A stretch of 64,000 nucleotides of DNA from Vespula vulgaris (GCF_905475345.1 NC_066592.1:186001-250000); one strand, 5' to 3'; counted from the first letter of the stretch, positions 36,480 through 48,780 are shown. Notes: generated by a model not told the origin, from the letters alone. Translations and numbers: made by a program.

Positions 36480-37320
36480 CCAGAACGAGTTAATGTATGA
36501 TCGAAGAAAGAGAGAAAAGCAGAGGGAGAGAGAGAATATGAAATTTTAATTAAGAACATGAAATAGGTATCTACCTATACCTAACAAAATGCGACAGTAT
36601 TGATTCAACGTTGATATATTTATGTGATAAGACGTATAACTCTATTTCAAATTTGAATCTAGTAGAATTAAGTAATTTATATTTAAATGTTTTATATATT
36701 ACGCGAAAAAATGAATTTAAATGTCAAACGTTAGGATGGTACCATCGATAATTTTAGAATTTTTACTATAATGAAATTTGAATAGCCTACTACTATATCT
36801 AATTACGATTCATTAAATTCGATTATAATTAGATGCTATTAATCAGCGAACAATTAAAACGTTAATATATATTATCCCATTTTGCCAAATATTTCGTCAA
36901 ATTGAACATAACGATTAAAGCGGATTCTGGCAGTTACCGTTTTGAATCTACGATATTACGTTAATAATTATCATGTCGTAAAATGATAATTTTCAGATCC
37001 TTTGTCGTTGTAAATCAAATTATTCTCGAACACAGCCGCTTAAATAGCAATTATATTTGCTCTCGCAAGATAGGATATGCATTATACGATGTTAGTACGT
37101 ACAAATAATTATTTGTAAATAAAATAGTTTGTAAAAAATTATTTACAACTTTAATACGATCGATTTGTGACATTTCGTAAACTCCTTGTAAATATATAAA
37201 CCTAAGTATTCGATGGATTATTAACGTCGATGGATTATTAATTTTTAAATATTGAAATATCTTCTCGAATATGACCGTGTTTACTCGCTTTTCCAAGTTT
37301 ATCCAAGATCTTCTTTCGAG
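36480..37320. other. AT-rich block
   Basis: A second AT-rich stretch. It contains a 7-bp inverted repeat TAGGTAT/ATACCTA with a 6-base loop (36564-36583). A 9-bp perfect stem AATTATCAT/ATGATAATT with an 8-base loop (36966-36991) is followed directly by TTTCAG. Several TAATTA/AATTAG homeodomain-like words occur at 36790-36860. No gene is seen. Confidence 0.4.
37210..37241. repeat. Tandem duplication of 15-17 bp
   Basis: TCGATGGATTATTAA occurs exactly at 37210-37224 and 37227-37241, separated by CG. This is a recent-looking local duplication with 17-bp period. Confidence 0.95.
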
Positions 37321-38759
37321 AAAAAATACAAGAAAATTAAAATCCGCTCGAAGGAGTATTTAATGTCTCACGGTAGCTTGGACCGATGCAGATCGCAAAG
37401 GTAAATTACTATTCCAATAGAGTATTTCCAACGGTAACGTTATTGCAAGATACGAACAGTGAAAGGGTTAAGGCAGCTGGAAAGCTTAATTTGTCGGGAG
37501 ACAGTAAAATCCACGAATTTAATACATATTTATAAAGTGCATTATTGTAAGCCAAAGAATATTCATGAAAATCTTAACCTACCGACGACGTCCGTATCAT
37601 ATCCGTCGACGTTTTCAAGAAACTTGAAGTATAACGCCGAAGAAAAGCCAGATGCAGTTTTACCGTGAAATTATTTCGTGAAGCGAAAAAATTAAAAAAA
37701 AAAAAAAGGAAAGCAAATGAAAGAATCTCGTATACTTTTTATCAGAATTGCTCTTCGACATAAAGTTTATCGACGGATTAAAATAACGTCGACTCAACGA
37801 TTTCAGATCAAGTCGAGGTATCGAAAAAACATGAAAGGCGAGTCGCGTGACTATGTTTTATTATCTACTTTCAGATACCATCGCTGTACGGAGGCAATTT
37901 ACAAGGAAGCGTTAAAAGACAACTTACGAGGACTCTCGGGAAGTACGTCTACTACGAGGAAGCTCGTTTCCATGTTCCAAGAGTGTCATGCAAAAATCGT
38001 GTACATCTCGTTGCCACGATCGGTAATACAAGATCTTGCGAGCATAAGCCAGTAAGAGATATAGATGGATGGATGGAGAAAGAGAGAGAAAACACATGTT
38101 GCGACGAAACGGCTCTTTCGCCATATCGTAAAGTCTATAAACGGAAAGGTGCATTGTTTCGTCGTTGAAGTAACAAGAGGCAGAGGAAAGTATCGCGGAA
38201 GGGATCATTTCGTGGATATACGACTTTCCTAACACCTTCGCGAATGTAGAGTTTCCCTCGAAACAAAGTTTTCACATTCTCTCTCTCTCTCTCCCTCTCC
38301 CTTTTCTCTTCAGATCTTCTCCATCAGAGGATTTAAGCCCAACTCTCTCGTCTTTTCTCTCCCTCTCTCTGTTTGCCTTTTGCTTTCAACGTATCTCCGC
38401 GGAAAATCCTTACCCCGAGCTATCACAAAGTTATCACGAGACAGTGGAAAGCAGATCGAGTGACTCTGTCGGTAGTGGAGAGAAATCAAAGTCAAAAAGT
38501 TTCAAAAGAGTTTACCGGTGGTGCCGCATGTACCAATCAATCGTTGGGATAATACAAATCTATTCATCTCTCTTCCTGCTGCTTCGAATGGATTTTCGTT
38601 GTAGACTTCGCGGAAATCGGGAGCATGGTATACCGCTGCTGTTGCTTGGAAGGATGGGATAAAAGATAGATCGCGTTCGTGAGAGTAGTTCATCGAGAGC
38701 CACATGCTAAATTTTCGTCAAAGAAGAGGCATTTGTTATATTATAGTAATAAGGGATAC
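37321..38759. other. Non-coding spacer
   Basis: An A14 run lies at 37694-37707, (GATG)3 near 38065 and CT tracts at about 38278-38300 and 38355-38370. Open frames up to 112 codons (37717-38055 plus, 37924-38235 minus) overlap in opposite directions and are unrecognised. Confidence 0.5.
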
Positions 38760-38885
38760 CTCTCTCGTGATCCATTGACCTCGGCAAACCGTGAAATTTT
38801 CCTAATTTACATAAGGGCCTGATTTCCATGAGCTTATTAAATTTTTGGCATGAGTAGTAAAACATTGTACATAGATACGAGCGCG
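38760..38885. promoter_or_regulatory. Motif-rich low-TCGA block, possible enhancer
   Basis: Contains a nuclear-receptor half-site TGACCT (38776-38781), an octamer-like ATTTACAT (38815-38822) and a TTATTAAATTT word within 100 bp. The TCGA background is missing. It is bounded on the right by ordinary sequence and then a (TC)n tract. The motif matches are short and individually common; the block is inferred from their clustering and from texture. Confidence 0.2.
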
Positions 38886-38928
38886 CTGGCCGAGTACCGC
38901 TAGCAGGTGGACTTAATGTCTGTAATAC

Positions 38929-38932
<4 letters not shown>

Positions 38933-38964
<32 letters not shown>
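38933..38964. repeat. (TC)n microsatellite
   Basis: Sixteen TC units, ending in TCGTTCTCGTTC. Confidence 0.95.
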
Positions 38965-38967
<3 letters not shown>

Positions 38968-41900
38968 CTCGTTCCCGTTCTTCCTTTCACCACATCGAGC
39001 TTTTTCTTTTATAGGAACCGTCTAGCAAGTAGAAAGAGCGTAAAATTCGTCCCGGCGCGGCAGTCTGTTTAGTCCGGCTTTAAATTTGCGTAATGATAGG
39101 TCTCTGACTCTACGTTATGTTTCAAGGCGTCCAACTTAAATGCGCATTCAGAATGAATTCGTCGCTCGCAATTCCGATTCGCCGCGTTTCACGCTTATGC
39201 AAATAGTTTTGTCCTTAAAGGAGGCGACTGGCGAGAAAGCGGTACGTCGGAAACCTTGCTTCTCGCTTTGTCTTCGTTGCACCTCTTTCCTTTTTAGCCG
39301 AAGAACAATAGAATTACATCGTGTGCAATTTCTCCTCTTGCCAGGTTTGACCTTACAAAAGTGTGTTGATACAAAAAGGAGTCGGGAAGAGACGAGGATT
39401 GAGATAAAAAGAAAAAATAATACGTCGCTGTTCCTCTCTCTCTCTCTCTCTCCCTCTCTTTCGCCCTGTAAACGTTAATCTTATCATCCTTAATCTTATT
39501 ACTTACCTTCATAATTCGCGAAACAGAGGAAAGCGATCGAGATCCATACCTACTTTCGTACATCGAGGAGGCTGTCATTATATCCCTACTCTCCTATTTA
39601 GCGCGTCTCGCGTATATTTGCGGACCGTATACCCGTTCGACGTGTGTGTAGTTTCAACCTTGTTTATCGATTATTATCGACGTTGCATCGTTTCAGATCT
39701 TGAAACATTTCGATCGATTCCAAGTTTGTACGTACTTTGACGATAGCGCGTACAATGTCCATAGAGACATAGAAGGCTTTTCAGGGGACATAGATACACA
39801 TTGCTATTCTATCGAAAACGCGAGGACAAAGTAACGCTCCGCTGCTCGATATCGCGCGTACGTCTATGTGTCCTGCGAGCTAAAACTTAAATTATCGATA
39901 AACTTGTGACGATGTGTAAGAGCCAACCGCGTAATTGTACAGCCATATGCCACCCCCTCAAGTATTCTGGTCTTAGAATTACAATACGAACTTTACGACA
40001 TAAACCGTCTCTGGCTTAAACATGCATCACCCGAGCTGTTGCGTGTATATTAGGCACCGATTTGCGGATTAGAAACTTAGTCTTCTCTTTCTCACCCCCG
40101 ATTCTCCTCCTTCCTCTCCACCTATCTACCACCTTTCCACTCTCTTCTCGCGAGCAAGAGAGCGAACGAACGCGAACTTGGCGAGAAACGCCGGCGGACT
40201 ACGTAACTAAGGCAGCGGCTAAAGAGTCTGCGCATCGAACTTGGAGTATGATTACATCCTAAATTTGTTAAGCTACGTCTTTAAAGAGACTGAGTAGGAA
40301 CTTTGATGAGAATCTCGTTGCTCTCTGTTACCGTCGATGACTCTTTTGCGTCCGACTTTGATTCGATTTTTTCGTTAATTTCATGCTACATATCGTTACG
40401 TTACATTTTTTAAAAGAAACGATCAAAGTATGTCGCGATGGGTCGAAAGTATAACCAAACAAGTTGAAGGACTCGAGACTATCGATGTGCTTTCGATTCC
40501 TTAACATTTAGTTTTCGTACGTGGGAAAGCGAATCTGGGTGGTTCGTTTAATAAAACCCCAAAAGGTCTTTCCTTTGAAATCCATATAAAAATCACATGC
40601 GGAGGCGTTGAACGAACGCAAACGCATACAGAGAGCCACGCGGTAAATCGAAGTCGAATATTTCTCCTTCAGAGCAGAAAACCAATAAGCGGGAGAGCTC
40701 GAACTCTTCATTAAAAACTCCACAAAGCTCAGCGAAGCGCGATGTTAGACTGTGGTTAAAAAAAGTCGCGTTGAGTCGTGCCCGCCGCGAGGTTCAAGGA
40801 AAAAAGAGGCGACTGGAATCTTTTCTTGATATAAACCTGTAGGAAAGGAGTAGGATGGGAGGGGAATATTAAAAGTTATTTCAGCACCGAATAAAATATC
40901 CAAAGTTTTCGCCACCGAACTTTCTTCTCCTTCTATCTTTCCACGTTTTGGCCTCTTCCTCCCTCCCTTTCTCCCTCTCCCCCCCCCCCTCTCTCTCTCT
41001 CTTACTTTTTTCACGATGGGTTCTCCATTATCCGAGGCGTGGCGTGTTCAGAAGAGCGGATGAGAACGATAGTAAAGAAGAGGAAAGAGAAGACTAGACT
41101 ATAGAAGGCATGGTGAATCTTCTCTTTTCGAGGAGGACGACTTCTCTCTCTCTCTCTTCTTCCTTTCTTCCTTTTCCTCTTCTTCATAAGCCTTAAATGA
41201 ATCTTCCGCGCGAGGCTTTGGCCGGTCTCGCTTACTTTATGCCATCGTATATTCTTCCGCTCGGCCTTATCGTGCGACGTACTCGGGATTACTTCGTGAG
41301 AGAATTCCAAGGAGTCTGCATAGGAGGATACGTACCTGTGTTATCCTTTAGGTACGTACTATTTCAGTATATACATATATATTACCTACCATCCTACCAT
41401 CATACATCTTGCAATCTACGTATATATACGCGCGTACATGTCTCTCTACGTTTGCTTGTACCTCATATCTTTGTAAGCGTGTCCGTGTGTAAAAGCGGGT
41501 TGAACCACACCAAGGAATCTTCGTACTCTCGCTCCTTTCTTCGAACTTACCTGAGTAATATTAAACTAACGCGATGGAGCGAGATGGAGTTACGAGGTTA
41601 CGAAAGCTCCTGGGACTAGTTTCGGTGATTACCAAAGCGTGCCATGACTTACAAACTTACTTAAACATGTGACCACGTTTCTCTCGTAGAAGTCTCCTTA
41701 CGAGAAATTAAGCAAAATACTGTCTGTTCGGATTTTTGCTAAAAAAGTACGATTCTCCCGACTGCAGCCGTACTATCTCTCCCGAAGAGTCTCCTATAAA
41801 GAATTACCTTGTTAATCCGTTATAACTCTTCCCCTGTCGCTTCAAATGTATCGTATAACTCGAATTTTATAAAACAAAAAAGGAATTGCATTAAAAATTT

Positions 41901-42934
41901 CAGATATCCGCAGGGAATCTGAAAAGAACTGCGTCGCTCAATTGATTCTATCCGATCTAATTCAAAGTTCTTTTTCCACGGATATCATTATTTCGATCCG
42001 AATATAAAATAAAATAACGGCGGAGTGCGTTCGCTTTTGAAAAGGGAAAAGGAAAAAGAAGGCGTAACTCCGGGAAGAGAATTTGAAGCTTACCCGAGCA
42101 GCAGCGATGTGTTTTCCTCGTTGGAAGATTGACTCGCAAAGTGTCGACCGGAACCTAACGTTATGCATAATTTTGCATTTTCAGAACGCTTCATTCGGAA
42201 GCTCGCAAGTACAGGAAGGAAGGAAGGAAAGATTCCTCGAGCGTGTCTCGCCGTCGGCTTTTGTCGTTCGGCTCTCGAAATAGAGCGGTTTACTCGATTA
42301 CGAGAGAACCGGATGGAGGTGATGGAGATGGTGGAGATGGCAAAGAGGAAAGGGGAGGAGGATTAGGTTCGAGAGTGGTGAGCAAGCGATGGAAAATTTA
42401 AATTGACGCGCCGATTTTTCCCGAAAGGATTTTTCAGAACGAATCGGCCGAACGAGCAGAGAACGAGTTTTTCGTTTCGATACGGTAAGCTCCGAACTCG
42501 TCGCTTCGTACTGACGATTCGCGAGAGCTCGTCAAAGACTCGAAAAAAGTGCTTCGGGAAAAATGTATCGTCGATCCATCTCCTGGCTATGTATCTCTTT
42601 ATTTTTATTTCACTTTTTTCTCTCTCTCCTACTTTTCCATCAATTTATTCTCTTTGTGCGGTACAACTATAAATTTAACCGTCATCGCGTCTATTAACGC
42701 GGTCGCTCTTTTTACATCATAAAACGAACGACCTCGCGATTAGAATACTGATACTTTTTATACCATCAAATGAAAGTTACTGTGACATTTTGTTGTAACT
42801 TTTACGTACGAAAAAAGAAAGGACGAACGAAGGTTCGCACGAGAAACACGATTTATTTTAATCGCGCGTACGCGTACGTTTTACTTCGTTTATTGTTAGT
42901 TAAATTTATCTCCGGAATATCTCGGGATTGTGAA

Positions 42935-42938
<4 letters not shown>
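38965..42938. other. Non-coding spacer
   Basis: An exact POU octamer ATGCAAAT lies at 39197-39204 in a stretch of reduced TCGA. Simple sequences are CT (39434-39452), C11 then CT (40979-41002), CT near 41143-41158, (GGAA)n at 42213-42230 and GGAGAT-like repeats at 42310-42345. The 140-codon plus frame 41197-41619 contains Tyr/Ile-rich TA-type sequence and is unrecognised. A block open on both strands at 41957-42366 is chance-like. Confidence 0.5.

Positions 42939-42989
<51 letters not shown>
42939..42989. repeat. (AG)n microsatellite, longest dinucleotide GA tract
   Basis: About 25 uninterrupted AG units, 51 bp. It lies about 100 bp before another purine-only run, so the neighbourhood is strongly strand-asymmetric. 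Confidence 0.97.
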
Positions 42990-42992
<3 letters not shown>

Positions 42993-43092
42993 AAATTGTT
43001 TTCTACGAGAGACACTTTGTACGCGAGGACGATATCGAATATTCATAGGATCGATCAGGAAGATGTAGGAGGCAGAGAAAAAATAGGAAAAT

Positions 43093-43139
43093 AAGAAGAA
43101 GAAGGAAAAAAAGAAGAAGGAGGAGAGGGAAAAGAAGGG
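43093..43139 (+). repeat. Polypurine tract
   Basis: Forty-seven consecutive purines on the plus strand (GAA, GGA and AAAA words). Homopurine-homopyrimidine runs of this length can adopt triplex DNA. No mirror symmetry is obvious. Confidence 0.85.
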
Positions 43140-43921
43140 TGCAAATTCCTTTCGGAGAAGGGCTTCCGAATTGTAGTTCCAATTGCGGCGTCTGAGCCGC
43201 TTGCTTTTTCTATTTCCTTCTTCCAACCTTCTTCTCCACGGCTTCGCATCGTCCTTCTGTTCCCTTTCCTTTTCGTCCAGACCTATCCTTTTCCCATTCA
43301 GGCTCTTCTAGCCCAGCGTTCACGAGGCAGCCCTCTCGACAAATCCACAGAGACTCGGTAGGATTTAAGCTTTACGGATTTGCGGCGTGCCATGTCGGGA
43401 GAGTGGAATACGTCTGTTGGATAGTAAAGCGCAGTAGTCGAACTCAGCGTTGGATCAGGCGGATACGTTACCAGCTAGAAGGAGATCGAGCCCGTAACCG
43501 CCTTTCCCTTCCAATCTTCGGAAGGTGGTTGCTTTCGCAAAAAAATCGTCTAAGCGGCCCTTTGATCCAGCCGAACTTTTGTCTTCGCGATGGACTCGTG
43601 ACTCGCTGTCTTTCAGCCCTTTAAGATCTTCCATCCTGTTTCGCTTCTCTTTGATCCTTTTCCCGTTCTCGAGAGTGCACCGATAGAGATCGGGAAAACG
43701 GTGAACGCTAGTCGAATCTCCTTATCTCTTTATTTTTCTTCTTCTTCTTCTTCTGTATCATTGTTCACGATATATAAAGGAGGCAACGGTTGGTCAAAGG
43801 ACTTACGACGATTCGACGGAGAAACGGCTAAACTGAGATATTGACTTAAAATTGATCGTAAGGTCGATCAAAGTATCCGATCGAAATAAACCAAGAGAAA
43901 CAGGCGCGTATCTTCTTTCCG
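43140..43921. other. Non-coding spacer, partly GC-richer
   Basis: 43140-43640 is less AT-rich and carries a 73-codon plus frame (43403-43624) rich in Arg that I do not recognise. A CTT run lies near 43738-43755. Confidence 0.45.
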
Positions 43922-43954
43922 ATCGTTTCACGAAGAAAACGTTTTCTAAACGAT
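43922..43954. repeat. Nested inverted repeat
   Basis: A 14-bp perfect palindrome, AGAAAACGTTTTCT, sits at 43934-43947. It is enclosed by a second perfect pair, ATCGTTT (43922-43928) and AAACGAT (43948-43954). Only five bases (CACGA) on the left side are unpaired. The 33-nt whole could fold as a hairpin with one bulge. Confidence 0.8.
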
Positions 43955-44532
43955 TCTCATGATCATCGAATATAATTACATTTATGATCGAAGCCGTGTA
44001 TTTGCCTTGCAAAATCGCTATTTTTAATACGAATTGCGTTTGGCTCCGAAACAGCGTTTAGATTATTATCTCGTTATTATTCCATTTCCTAAATATTTCA
44101 TGAAAATTAAACTTTCATCGATCGTAGAAAATGAGATTTTTTGACGAGTTATTTCTTAGGAAAATCAAATCTTAACGCTACTAATACTCCCAACGTAAAA
44201 TATCCAACGATATATATATATATATACACGCCTTTTGTAATATTTCGAAAATGCGTTAGCGCACGTTACGGTGAGCAAAGCTTCGCGGAAAGTAATCTTC
44301 GTTGTCGTTGAAATGATAATTTTCATTTAGCGAGAGCATCATGTCCGAAATAATTGGAACAAAAGACTATAGATGTTACATCGAGATTAAAAAACACGAT
44401 TGAACGGTCAAAGCATTTTTTTTTACTTTGTCTTTTTTCTCGCCCACTCTCTCTTTTCTGTAATTGTGAAAGTGGAATTGACGTCATCGTTGTGGTATCA
44501 AAAATCTCGAAAACAACTTCTTGTTCGAGCAA
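43955..44532. other. Non-coding spacer
   Basis: AT-leaning sequence with a short (TA)n run at about 44210-44225 and a small stem AAATGA/TCATTT around 44310. No gene is seen. Confidence 0.5.
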
Positions 44533-44589
44533 CCTTTCCTCTCTCTCTCTCTCTCTCTCCCTCCCTCCCTCTTCCTCTCTCTTTCTCTC
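44533..44589. repeat. Pyrimidine-only tract with (CT)n and (CCCT)n
   Basis: Fifty-seven consecutive pyrimidines: CTTTCCT, then about ten CT units, then CCCT repeats and CTTT variants. Confidence 0.9.
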
Positions 44590-46742
44590 ACTGTCATTTA
44601 TTCTACGCTTGTACGAAACTTTTTAATTAATTTGTACATGACAAAGACACGCGATGGCCTTTTCACGAGCGATTTATCGACAGGCTCTCCGACTCTTTTT
44701 ATTATCTTGGCGGCCGACAAACGTGATTACTTTGCGTCGTACTTTTCTTTCGTTGTTTTATTCGTTGCGTCTTAAGCTTGAACAAAGTTCATCCTTTTAA
44801 GAAAAATATTGCGTTAGTAAACAGATATATCGGAGAAGAAAAGCTCGTCGTCGTCAATGATGGATAAAATTTGACAAAATTCTTATGTATTAATACTTAT
44901 CTCGATAGAAAAGATTTATAATCGGACAATATATATGACTCTCGTTTCGTTCCATGACAGTCCATTTATATAAAGAAACAAGTAGTTTTCTTCTATAAAT
45001 TCTTGTATTTTTCTTAACGTGGTCGTTACCAACATATCTGTGACATACCGATTTCTATTGAAGGTCCAGCCTCACACGTGTGCGACGGCCATCAATTTTT
45101 ATGTTTTTTCTGCACGTACGAGCAAAATTATGTATATGACCCAGTTCCACATATTTGTGACACAGTGGAAAACTGTATGCTTCTTTACTAGATTTGAATA
45201 TTATCCGAATAAAATTCTGCAGTATATTTTGCAAAAGTTTGAAAAATAAGTACAGAGCTGTGGTTGGAATCTCTTTTCAACAGCATCATAGCGAACGTGT
45301 TAATTAAAAGCAAAAACGTATTTCGAAAAAGACAATTAAATTTCCTTTATATGACGAGGCCGATCGGTCAAGTCATGAATAATTCAAAACGCGTTACCTG
45401 AAATAGTCTTAATCAAATATTAAGAGATTTTTTTTATCTATTTTTTTTTTTTGGTTTATTTTAATAAGAAGAAAAACGACGAAGATACACGAGAAAAAAG
45501 TACGGCAAAGTATCGCAAGATTATATACGACAGGAACCGGCTAATACGGCAGCTAATACGATAATGTCGCTAATGTTGCTAAGAAGAAAGCTCTTATCGT
45601 CGGTTCTTGCATTCTTGATGACAATAATTATTTTGTTTCTGAGTTTATTTTAAATTTCGCTGCAGTATTTCTCTTTCTATTTTTTCTCTGTTTCTATTCT
45701 TTTATTTCATCAGTTTTTTCCTCAGTTTTTTTTTCACCGAGTGACGTTGGTACTCTTGCGAGAATATCACGCTTGCTACCTGTCTCTCTCTTTTTCTTTC
45801 TACCTTCTGCCCTCATTTTTGCAGGTAGTACGAAGGGAAAGGATCTACCCGAATGCTTACATATTTCAAGAAGATCTCTTTCGATGCAGAACTCGCACAT
45901 TTAATTATTTATTATCCATGAGAACTTTAAAACCTTTGAAGTTTACCAAGCAGACGGATTTGAGATACCTTCTCCCGCCGTCCATAAGTACAAAACTTCC
46001 ATGTGAAAAACAAAAAAGGAATCTGCATCGTTCTGATACGTGGAACAACATAATGTTGTCTGTTCTTCTGTGCCCTCGGTTTCTCTCGAACATCGATTGA
46101 ACCAAGAGCTCTGACATTATTATCGTCGGGCCGACGTTTAGGCGAACTCCTAATCGCGATCTTAGTCTAATTACCACGCTCAAGAGGATTACGAGAGAGA
46201 AAGGGTGGCACGGGAGAAGAGAAGAGAGAGAGGAGAGTGTAGATAGGTAGGAAGGAAGGCAAAGTAAACGTCAGATTTCTCTAAGCCGACAGGAGTAGAA
46301 AGGAGGATGGAAGTAGAGTGGTGGTAACGTAACGTCCACACAGAACGCATCCTATCCTTGGAATCCGATAGCGTGTTGCTAGCGATTGTACATCAGGAAC
46401 CGCAGGGAGCCGTCCATGGAAGATCAGCTGATTCCCCGGGAGGTTTCCAGACCCTTTTCCCTTCGAACGAGGCTACTCTTAGTCCCTTCGAATAGTTCCA
46501 CCCTTATAGCCTCTCTCTCTCTCTCTCTCTCTATTTCTAACTGTCTATCCAACTCTATCTCTATCTTCCTTCCCTACCGAGCGAGTTCTTCGACCCTCCA
46601 ACACATTCGAGCCAAGAACCGTTCCCATCTCGCAGCACACCGTGCCATGCACGCCACTCGCTCGGAATTTACCGTACTGCAGATTGCGGGAAACAAACGA
46701 TTCCTCCGTTCGCTTTCTCGACGAGGTAGAGAGTAAGTAAGT

Positions 46743-46749
<7 letters not shown>
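44590..46749. other. Non-coding spacer
   Basis: T-rich runs lie at 45430-45450 and 45725-45740, and a CT tract at 46510-46532. Open frames (45741-46100 plus, 119 codons; 46386-46736 plus, 116 codons) are unrecognised; the second crosses the CT tract. The stretch 46330-46500 is GC-richer and could belong to a transcribed leader, but there is no TATA/Inr pair that I can place. Confidence 0.45.

Positions 46750-46774
<25 letters not shown>
46750..46774. repeat. (GA)n microsatellite
   Basis: About twelve GA units within a longer purine-rich run that begins near 46741. Confidence 0.9.
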
Positions 46775-47423
46775 AGGTACGGGAAAAGCACTAGTCGACG
46801 ACAGTACGTAAAACTCTGCTAAGAAAAGGATAAAGAGAAGCGAAAGAGGAAAAGAGAAACGTTGGAGGAGTTGAATCGACGCTAAAGTCTCAAAGGAGTG
46901 ATCCAGGCTATTGAAAAGTAGCTCGGTAGAGGCGGATAAAGCTGGCAAGAATCGGTATTGATATTCGAGGATTCGTATCCCGTCGAAAATTATAAGTCTT
47001 AACTTTCGAATGCGTGCTACAACTTCGTCTCGCTTCATTTTTCTCGGTTTCTCGCTCTCACTCTTTTCGAGTATTTGAATGCAAAAATTAACGATTTTCT
47101 TAAATATCTTATTTGTAAAATGTAAAAATCAAGCGGACCGATAAAGACAATTTCCGACGTTAAAGTTTGAATTTGAAAGGATAGATTGTTATAAAAGAAA
47201 AAAGCGATTCCATTGTGATGGCGAATACTCCGAGAAAAAAATACGATCGACTAACTAGAGGAGTTTCGAATATTTTGCATTGATATTACTTCGTGATGGA
47301 TTTTGTTTCATAGTCGAACTTTACTTTTCGCTATGGTAATGGAAGCTTTTATGGGTAAGATACACTGCTTTACATATTACACTTCAAAGTACGTTAAGGA
47401 TAAGTCAAATCTAGCTACTATCG
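46775..47423. other. Non-coding spacer
   Basis: No gene. The 154-codon minus-strand frame ending at 46574 starts here at an ATG (47036-47038) but crosses the GA tract, giving a Leu-Ser run, and is unrecognised. Confidence 0.5.
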
Positions 47424-47483
47424 ATATACATACATACATGTATATAGATCATACGCGTGTATGTGTACATATGTATGTGTATG

Positions 47484-47515
<32 letters not shown>

Positions 47516-47546
47516 TATATATATATATATATACACACATACATGC
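47424..47546. repeat. Compound (TA)n/(ATGT)n/(CA)n array
   Basis: About 120 bp of alternating purine-pyrimidine sequence: CATA repeats, then TATGTG, then two uninterrupted (TA)n cores, ending in ACACACATACATG. It is near-palindromic overall, likely unstable, and the source of Tyr-Ile-Val open frames. Confidence 0.9.
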
Positions 47547-48379
47547 TCAACTCGATTCTGAATAAGTGAATATCGAAAAGATCCAGATGTATCCTTTTAT
47601 GGCTCGCTCTGAATAGAAGCGGTCTGTTAAATATTTACCGATGTTTGAAACGATATTCGTTCAAAAGAGTTTTTTGAAATAATTAATATAAATAGTAGTA
47701 AAATATCGATGTTCCATGTAAAAATAGAAAAATATCTAGTATAAAAAAGAGGAATCTTTTCGAAATGGCGAAACGAGCAAACTAAGCGTGATATTTAATT
47801 TACAAAATCCGTTTTTATATCGATAGGGAAACGTTTTACAAGCAATATTGTCAATTTTAATCAAATGAAGCTTTTTTGAAAAATTTGAAAGAAAGAGCGA
47901 AAAACGTATGTCATGAACTAAAATCAATATGAAACGTCGAGTCGCCTAAAACTTCGCTTTCACAGCGTCGGTCTTTTAAACTTCTCTGTTTGCCTTGTGA
48001 CTCTAGATTTTCTTTTTCCCTTTTTCCTTTTCTCTTGGTATATTTTCTTCCTTTCACCCTCGTTTGTCCGTTTTTCTTTAATCTTCTCTTTTCGAAAAGA
48101 ATACTTACCGAAACGAAAGAACCGATAAGAGGTTCGACTGCGAATACGAGGTATTCAAACATTTTACGATTTTGAAATATTAAGAATTGTTCGATAACTT
48201 TTGAATTTCCTGTTGTTATATGTTTACAATTGGGTACTGATTAAGTCTCTGTTAAATATTTAAGTACTACAGAAGTAATTCTTTGTTTGTTTGGAACGAT
48301 TCTATAATCGTGGTAAGCACAATCGATCAATTTATATAAATTTAGTTTAACGAACATTACACCGACTGTAATATTATAG
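47547..48379. other. AT-leaning non-coding spacer
   Basis: Opposite strands are both open at 47911-48175; this is chance-like, with Lys/Arg on one strand and Phe/Leu on the other, as expected from a purine-rich strand. No RNA gene is seen. Confidence 0.5.
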
Positions 48380-48780
48380 AATTTACAATAGCCCGTGAGA
48401 GAAGGGATCGGCGTACAAAGACCGGGTCACGTTAGGCGCCATAACAAGCAATTAGTCAACGGTCAATAAAACTGTTAACATTTATGTACGTCAAAACGTT
48501 TTTCCTACATTATAGTACAATTGGCCTATCATCAAAGCTTTTCCATTCTCCTCTTCGTTTGGAATTTACTATCAATCTGTCCAATTAAGAAATAATTGCT
48601 TCGCCTTGCCTTGTTAACGGCGAACTGACGTATCCGAAAAAAAGCTCTCGCGAGAGTTCCTTCCTACCAAAAGCGGTAGAAACTATTTCTCATTTAATGA
48701 AGCTTAAAATCACGGTGACTAGCATGGAATTATACGTCCTGAGTACATTCGTATTTTAAATTGCGGAAGCTCTCACCGAG
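48380..48780. promoter_or_regulatory. Motif-rich low-TCGA block, possible enhancer
   Basis: Mixed-complexity sequence with GGCGCCATAACAAGCAATTA, a Hox-type CAATAAA at 48464-48470, GTTAAC, and further CAATTGG- and TAATGAAG-like words. At about 48645-48656 CTCTCGCGAGAG is a 12-bp perfect palindrome. It has no open frame of interest. Its clean texture between AT-rich and GA-rich spacer suggests selection; this is inferred, not shown. Confidence 0.22.

Noticed and set aside
38149..38165. GTGCATTGT, shared with the miR-33 seed
   Set aside because: Downstream bases differ from miR-33 and no hairpin is evident.
41197..41619. 140-codon plus-strand ORF
   Set aside because: Tyr/Ile/His-rich middle from TA/CA-type sequence, no known motif, and length within chance.
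44271..44292. GTGAGCAAAG, shared with the 5' end of miR-87
   Set aside because: Identity stops after ten bases and I see no opposing arm for a hairpin.
46574..47038. 154-codon minus-strand ORF with ATG
   Set aside because: It crosses a GA microsatellite, giving a Leu-Ser run; the remainder is unrecognised and lacks a clear codon bias.
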